64,000 bases of DNA from Sporisorium sorghi. Lineage: Eukaryota; Basidiomycota; Ustilaginomycetes; Ustilaginales; Ustilaginaceae. Shown piece after piece: positions 58,334-64,000 of this stretch. The notes below the pieces were generated by a model. The model searched no databases, had not been told where the DNA came from, and saw nothing but the letters and a program-made list of their open reading frames with translations. Numbering within the stretch: position 1 is the stretch's first letter; every line of letters starts with the position of its first letter. The DNA lies in assembly GCA_023212695.1 (NCBI GenBank), contig JALCCG010000027.1, positions 60,914-124,913 on the forward strand, read 5' to 3'. The translations under genes were made by a program, and so were the position numbers.

Positions 58334-59785
58334 GTTGTTGTTGAGACGTCGGGAAGGAAGAGATGGATCCACCGCAAATCCGAGACGGCTTTGCTTTATT
58401 GCGTCCTTGAGCAGCTGGGATAGCGTAATCCTGTTACCAGACGGTGGTTCGGAAAAGCAGCCTCAAAGGAAAGCTTGCTTGGTGGACGAGCAGGAGGCGC
58501 AACCGGTACGAAAACACTCCGAGGGACCGGCCCGGTGTTGTAGGTGTAGGCAGAGGAGGACAGAGCCAGACGATGTCGATCAAGGGGTGATCTCGATGGT
58601 CCTGGTGACAACTGTCGCAGCAGACCAAGGGCTTTGATCGGAAGTGACGGTCTACAGAAGATGAGAGAGGTAAGGGAAAGAAAGACGTCAGTCAACCCAG
58701 AAAGGGGAAAGTCAAATAAGGGGAATGATGAGGAGGAGGATTGCCTGTGCCGAGCTTGTTTTGGGGTGATGCGGTTTGGTGACAACAAACAGCTTTTGCC
58801 GCTGCGACGCTTTCTGACAACCAGAAGTTTGATGGAGGTAGACGACCAGCGTCATCATCACCTTTGACCAAAGATCCAGCAGAGCAGAGCAGCGACGACG
58901 ACTGGACTCGATGATGATCTGCCCTTGTCAAGATGTGCAATGCCGCAGCGTGTAGACGCTCTAGGTTGGAAAAAGAAGAGAGAGAGAGAGAGTGCTAGAT
59001 CGCCGACGCGAGCCAAAGACAAAAAGTGGGCAGTCTGCTCTCGAAACTTTAAAAGCTGGAAGAGCAAGGCTCCAGACGGCATCCCTGAAAGAAAACAAGA
59101 TTGAGATGCACAGTGACAGATAGACTTGTCGAGTCGTCGTCTCCTCTGAGTTCGCTGCTGCAACCTAGACGGCCAATCCGCTTCTGGAGGGAAGCGCAGC
59201 CAACCATGTGCATGAGCTGCCCGCCGCTAGGGCTGCCGATGGCGAGCAAGAAGCAAGAAAGGATTACACGGCACAGCAGACGATACATCCTCTCGGATGT
59301 GCCCGATGATAAAGACACGGATGAGGATAAGTCGGCAAGCACGAGAAAGCAAGGAACATTCCTTTGTCGAGTTTGCTCGTGGCGGACGATGACGGTCAAC
59401 CGAGTGTGGTTGCAGTCGATCCCAAGCTCGGTCGCTGTGTCGAGTCGACTCGGTTTAGCATTTGAGAGAGTGGCATCGGAGGAAAATCACCGAGACGACT
59501 TCGCAGCTGTAGTTGTCGACGACATTCGAGCAGATGGCAAGGCAGAGCACAGCGTGGCTCGGTCACCTTGGCTGTCGCGCGACGAGTCGACCACCGTTTC
59601 TCTCGCGCGGGATTCAGAAGGAGAGAGAAAAGGAAGATCCGATCGACGGCAGAGAGAGAAAGATTCGGCACATGGAAAGTCGATGACCACCACGAGCGAG
59701 CCAAAAAAAAAACCAAAAGGGGATTGCGGCGACATGGCGCGACGACCACGCATGTTGCTTGCCAGCCAGAGAGAGAAGCAGGGAG
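58334..59785. other. RFX upstream region, left part
   Basis: About 1.45 kb. No gene recognised. The + strand is purine-rich (pyrimidine-rich in the RFX sense), as in fungal leaders. Open frames on the + strand near 59100-59890 encode low-complexity Arg/Ser/Lys sequence ending in poly-Lys and are not credible. Confidence 0.5.

Positions 59786-59833
<48 letters not shown>
59786..59833 (+). repeat. 48-nt poly-A tract
   Basis: 48 uninterrupted A. Its reverse strand is poly-T, directly downstream of the candidate minus-strand ORF at 59919-60482. Confidence 0.95.
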
Positions 59834-59834
<1 letters not shown>

Positions 59835-59918
59835 GGATTTTCCGACCTTCCTCCTTCTGCGCCTCGGCAGCAGTCACAGCATCGCAGAAGCATGAAAACA
59901 GTCGCCAGCGTCTACCGA

Positions 59919-60482
59919 CTAGACTCTGGCGCATAAGCGAGACAGCTTGAACAGTTCTTGGGGTCGCAGAACAGTGCGCATGTCACCGACCTTGGCGAGC
60001 GGAGAGTCCGAGAAGACGGGTAAGCCGTTCTGCTCCTCGTCCAGCGAGAGCGCCAAGCGGACAGCTTCTTCAAGCCGGTAGACGGACGCTGCAGCCAAGG
60101 GAAGCACGGCTGAGATCCGTAACCAAGCGTAGTCGAGCTGTGAACGATGGCGGAGAAAGACGACGGCACAGCCGGATGGGAAGAACGATGATTGCCGCAG
60201 CAGCAAGACTGTTGCTGGCTCGCAAGCCATGGCCTTGAGAATGCGCGCTGCGACACTGCATGGGCTCTCGAACCAAGAGGATGGCATCGATGCAGTGTAG
60301 AGAGGGACAGGCGCGCAAAACGCTCCGCCCAGTAGTCGCTGCGTGCTCGCTAGGTTGCAGTGCCAGCCTCCGCAGCGTTCCCGTGAATCGATGCGGTGAT
60401 GACCGAGCCAAAGTTTTGCGGTGCAGCCGAAAGGGGAGCGGACGTCGAGTAAAAGCGTATCTGGGAGCACGGCCGCCGTCAT
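59919..60482 (-). CDS. Candidate small hypothetical protein
   Basis: An ATG at 60482 opens 187 codons to a TAG at 59921-59919. Third codon positions are mostly G or C, as in the real genes here, and the amino-acid mix is balanced, unlike the low-complexity frames around it. Examples: TLLLDVRSPFG, VAARILKAMACEPATVLLL, RLEEAVRLALSLDEEQNGLPVFSDSPLAKV. A consensus donor (CAG-GTAAGT, exon edge 60638) and a GGCAG acceptor (near 60508) upstream would give a 130-nt leader intron. No known domain. It could be a lineage-specific gene or chance. Confidence 0.35.
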   Translation of the reverse strand: MTAAVLPDTLLLDVRSPFGCTAKLWLGHHRIDSRERCGGWHCNLASTQRLLGGAFCAPVPLYTASMPSSWFESPCSVAARILKAMACEPATVLLLRQSSFFPSGCAVVFLRHRSQLDYAWLRISAVLPLAAASVYRLEEAVRLALSLDEEQNGLPVFSDSPLAKVGDMRTVLRPQELFKLSRLCARV

Positions 60483-60675
60483 CGAGATGCCAGTCTCGGA
60501 CACGCTGCCGAGGACGAGGCCGGCCGGATAGCAGTGTGCGCACGTACCGAGCCAAAACAGGAGGAAAGGGGAAGAGGGGAACAAGCTCGGGGGGGGGCGA
60601 CAGATGCAATCGTTATTGTCTTGCAAACCTTACTTACCTGAAACAAAGTCCAAGTGAAATGAGACTTGGAGAGGT

Positions 60676-60680
<5 letters not shown>

Positions 60681-60710
<30 letters not shown>
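60681..60710 (+). repeat. (GA)15 microsatellite
   Basis: Fifteen GA units, about 45 nt from the consensus minus-strand splice donor at 60637. Confidence 0.95.
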
Positions 60711-60714
<4 letters not shown>

Positions 60715-61691
60715 GGCGGGGCGGGGCGCGTAGACAGCCTAGACCTTTTGACCAGCGGAGACTATATCCAAAACACGACGGCGGTGGCAACCGAGAAGAG
60801 TTGGGTCAGCATAGTGAGAAAGAATGAAGAGAGAAAGCGCCGGCAAGAGAGAGAGGGGTGAGAGAAAGGGCAAGGTGTGTGGTCGTGTGCGCTGAAATGG
60901 TTGCAAGAAAAGCAACAACCGTTCTAGCGCCTCCATTTGAGCCAAACACCCCCAAACCGGCCCTACTCGATCAAGCAAGCACAAACACTGCCGCCGAATG
61001 CATGGCTCCATTATTAATGGAGCTGCTGTCGGCGATCAACCAGCATCTTGTCGTGGGAGAACGAGAGGGCGAAAAGGCCGCACGTAGATATGCAGCTGCA
61101 ACGCTTACGGCGATTAAGCATCGGCGGCAGTTGAGACCAACAAAGGAGCGAGGGACGCAGCAACACCACACCGGCGACGCTTTGCCTGCGCCTCTCGTCG
61201 ACTGCATAAACAGGAGCCTGCCTTGGGGCGATGCAAGGCGATGCAAGCCATTCATCAAGCACAGCAGCAGCAGCAGCAACATTCAGCGGAAGGCGCAAAC
61301 AGGCCTCGCTTCATTTTCGGTTTGACAAGCCCGAAGCAACCTCGCTTTGGTCCCACGTTTGCGCTGGCTCGCTCGCTGGCTGGCTGTCCCTGGGCGCCTC
61401 TTCATGCCGTGTGCTTTTCCCTGAAATCACAGCTGCACCACCAACAGCACCAACGGGCAGCGGCTGGAGCGGAAATAAAGACACTTACCTTGCGTGAGCC
61501 TCTAATTAGATTCCGGATGGTCGGAAGTCGTTTTGACCAACAAGCAGGCGTTGATTGGTCGGGCGGTGGAGCTACCGGGCCGACGCTCACACGGTGGGCT
61601 TGCTTTTGCTAAGGCGCGGGCGCACAGGTGGGTCGTTCGCAGTCGTTGGCCGCCACACCAGAGAGAAGAAAAAAGGGGGGGTTGGACCGCC

Positions 61692-61710
61692 AAAAAAAAA
61701 AAAAAAAAAA
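61692..61710 (+). repeat. Poly-A tract
   Basis: Uninterrupted run of about 18 A in the gene-poor region. Confidence 0.9.
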
Positions 61711-63194
61711 GTTTGGGCGAGATCAACTTGACTGCCCCGGCTGGCTAGCTGCTGGGGCCAAAGAGCTGCAAGAACTGCGCGCACCGCCACTGCAACGGCA
61801 AGTCGGCACGGCGGGCAGGTGTGTTGAGGGCGGCTGCAACCGTCGTGCGTCGTGGGTGGTGAAATAGGGTTAGACGGCCAAAAGAGAGCGCGAAAAAGGC
61901 TTGCAGGGTGACGGACGGCGAAGCAGGTGGGTTTCGTCCGGACCGCTCTGCTCCCGGATCGAGCCGCCTCGTTGGTGGGTGCGCTTGGACTGCAGCTGGT
62001 GTGTGTGCCCACGATCGAGAGTGCTCGGGCGTGCGTGCGTCGAGAGCCTTTTGGCGTGCAGCACCGACGGTGGGTGAAAGGCAAGACTGCGGGGGGGCGA
62101 ACACAATGTGGTGGCGTTACTGTGCTCGCTTGCTGTGCTCGCTCTTTGCTCCAGAGTTGAGCCGAGGCTGTGCTGGCTCCTGACAAGATGCAGGCAGCGG
62201 TGGCGACTGGATGAGCCTGCGAGCTTTCCTTGCAGGCGTGCGGTCAAGAGAGATGCGTGGTTGAATCAAATAGGCGTTGCCTCGAGCAAAGTCTAGAGGA
62301 GAGTTGCCAAGGCGGAAGGAGGTGGCGGCGGTTGTTTCATAAGTGGTCGTTACGGGCACCAGATGGTCGAAAGTGAGAGTGTGGAGCGATGTGTCGATTT
62401 GTGCACTTCCCAACGGCTGTTTGCAAACCTCAACGATGGTGGTGATGCGGACAGAGAGGCTTGGTAGAGATGGAGACACGGCGAGGACAGAGCGAGGAGG
62501 GAAGCATCGGGGAGGTGGAAGATATAAACAAAGGAGGGACTGATGCCCAGAAGGGGTCTCAAGAAGTCTGAATGGAGGAGGATGAGGAGGAGGAGAGGCC
62601 CAGGAAGAAGAGGAAGCGCTTCCGAAGATCTGGCGCAAGGCGTGGCGAGGCGGCGAGGCGAGGCGAAAGCGTGGCGGGCAGAAGAATGCAAGCGTAGCAG
62701 GACCCAAGCGAACAAGCGTACCGGATCCAAGGTGTCGTACCGTCCGAACTGTGCAGCAGCAGCAGCACATAAGAGCCATGGCACACAAAATCTCGAGCCA
62801 GGCAAGAATTGGAAGAGCGTCCCGTCGATGGCGCCCGGATGGTTGGCATTCCGCTGCACGACGGCGCACGGCGGTACAGAAGAGCACGAGGGCGAATCCA
62901 AAGCTAAAACCCGCAATCAAGAATTACCCACGGCGACCAGAAAAGCAACAGCAGCAGCAGCAGCAACATCGGCAGCATGACAAGGCGAAAGGGGCATGAG
63001 AGCCAGCAGCAGCACTCATCAGCGCGGGCGTCAAGAGGGCAAAATATGCAGAGAGCACGAGTCGGGTCGGGGCTTGAAACAGAGCGCGCGCACGAGACGA
63101 CGACAAACGCACTCTTCGTCACCAAGCAAGAGCAAGAGCAAGGGAGCAAGAGAGCACACCCAGATTGTGCACTGCCGGTCGAAAAGCAAAAAAA

Positions 63195-63196
<2 letters not shown>

Positions 63197-63238
<42 letters not shown>
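63197..63238 (+). repeat. (GA)21 microsatellite
   Basis: Twenty-one GA units preceded by a short A-run. Confidence 0.95.
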
Positions 63239-63243
<5 letters not shown>

Positions 63244-63882
63244 GGGAGGGTTCATCCTGTCTGGAGCGAGCGAGCAAGCAGAGCTGCCAGCACCGAAACT
63301 GCTCAAACGCACCTAGGCCTGGACGAACGAACGCAGCATCGAGGCCCGAACATCGGACAAAGGTCAATCAGGGATTAGGGGCCACGATTCATGCCGTTTT
63401 TCTCTCTCCAAAAATAAACGCCGCACAGCTGCACCGAACGCACCGATGAGGAGGAGCAAGAGAAAGAGGCCGAAAGGCAGGGGAGTCGTGCGCAGCTGAA
63501 CCCAAACGCACACACACGACACGGAAAGCTTAACTCGCTCGTTGGCTGTGCGGCTCGCTCCATCAAAAAGGGTTCGGCTGCCATCTCGTGGCAGTGTGTT
63601 GATTTTTTTGCCGCAAAATCCTTCTTTTTTTTTTTCTTAAAAAAAAACAAAAAGGCGAACACGGGCACAGCCATCTTGGAGGAGCTATTTTGGAGCACCG
63701 ACTGCCAGACCGTGTGAAAAGCCCAATCTCACTTGATCGAGTCAGTCCAGTCAGGAACAGTGATGCCGCAGAGCACTGTTGAGCAAGAGCGAGAGCAAGA
63801 CCGGTCGAACAATTGATGACCGTTCAGGAGCGGTACAGACGCTGGTAAGGCGGCGTTGAGGGTGCATCGGCCTCGGTCTGCT

Positions 63883-63883
<1 letters not shown>

Positions 63884-63914
<31 letters not shown>
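63884..63914 (+). repeat. 31-nt poly-T tract
   Basis: 31 uninterrupted T near the end of the window. Confidence 0.95.
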
Positions 63915-64000
63915 CTGTGGTGGTGCGTGTTGGGTGTGGCGTCTGTGTTTTGGGTGTTTGGTTGGCGGGCCGCCCAAGTTGGCTGTGAACAAATAAAAAA

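Larger units (their letters stand above)
60483..64000. other. RFX upstream region, right part
   Basis: 3.5 kb with no gene I can support. It is strongly purine-rich on the + strand, with A-runs, two long GA repeats and a T-run listed separately. Minus-strand consensus splice donors occur at 60637-60632 and 61488-61483. The window ends inside this region. Confidence 0.5.

Noticed and set aside
59786..59833. Poly-A tract as the tail of a retrocopy or LINE insertion
   Set aside because: No adjacent gene-like or reverse-transcriptase sequence on the 5' side of the tract and no visible target duplication; simple slippage suffices.
59101..59895. A 264-codon + strand frame ending in poly-Lys
   Set aside because: Ends in the A48 tract and is otherwise Arg/Ser-rich without domain or splice context.
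58334..64000. X-box half-sites (GTTGCC/GGCAAC) suggesting RFX autoregulation
   Set aside because: I found about three half-sites (near 60785, 62276, 62295), roughly the number expected by chance in this length, and no full palindrome.
1..64000. tRNA, rRNA, CRISPR arrays or riboswitches
   Set aside because: No cloverleaf-like A/B-box pair, rRNA core or regularly spaced repeat was found by reading; the organism is a eukaryote, so CRISPR is not expected.

Overview
The window is nuclear DNA of a basidiomycete fungus, most probably a smut or smut-related yeast (Ustilaginomycotina). This is inferred from dense, GC-rich genes, very few introns (74-130 nt, GTGAGT/GTAAGT donors), long Ser/Gln/Asp-rich disordered segments in single-exon proteins, and the gene content. 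No species is claimed. I found no rRNA, tRNA, CRISPR or autonomous transposon.

Layout. 0-4.4 kb: an intact RNase H1 gene followed by at least five progressively decayed copies or fragments of its catalytic domain. 4.4-11.8 kb: a GPI-anchored Kre9/Knh1-like wall protein (-), TRM112 (+), retromer VPS26 (+, four exons) and a disordered protein with possible PP1-docking motifs (+). 12.2-22 kb: PAAF1/RPN14 (-), GPI10 mannosyltransferase (-), TFIIH subunit TFB2 (-), diphthamide enzyme DPH2 (+), CCC1-type iron/manganese transporter (-). 23-33 kb: replication-checkpoint mediator MRC1/Claspin (+), a single-ORF fusion of an Mtq1/HemK release-factor methyltransferase with a peptidyl-tRNA hydrolase (-), and a Kv-beta-like aldo-keto reductase (+). 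33-40 kb: a 138-bp MITE-like element, a His-tract disordered protein (+), a YMC1-like mitochondrial carrier (-), exosome subunit RRP40 (+, three exons), and a tiny RAMP4/YSY6-like ER membrane protein whose first coding exon is only the ATG (-). 40-58 kb: ATG13 (-), a securin-like protein (+), the DYRK kinase YAK1 (+), a PAC4-like proteasome chaperone (-), mitochondrial ribosomal protein uS9m (+) and an RFX transcription factor (-, two exons). 58.3-64 kb: a gene-poor stretch upstream of the RFX gene, purine-rich on the + strand, with long homopolymers, GA repeats, consensus minus-strand splice donors and one plausible small minus-strand ORF.

The genes are mostly unlinked housekeeping functions in alternating orientation, with several short bidirectional promoters (TFB2/DPH2, CCC1/MRC1, fusion/AKR, YMC1/RRP40, ATG13/securin, PAC4/uS9m) and short convergent gaps (57-143 nt). 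Thematic pairs are TRM112 and the MTQ1 fusion (translation termination), PAAF1 and PAC4 (proteasome assembly), and GPI10 and the GPI-anchored protein. Nothing shows that any of these pairs is co-regulated.

The two most unusual things are the MTQ1-PTH fusion, where the last strand of one enzyme appears to serve as the first strand of the other, and the RNase H1 decay array.
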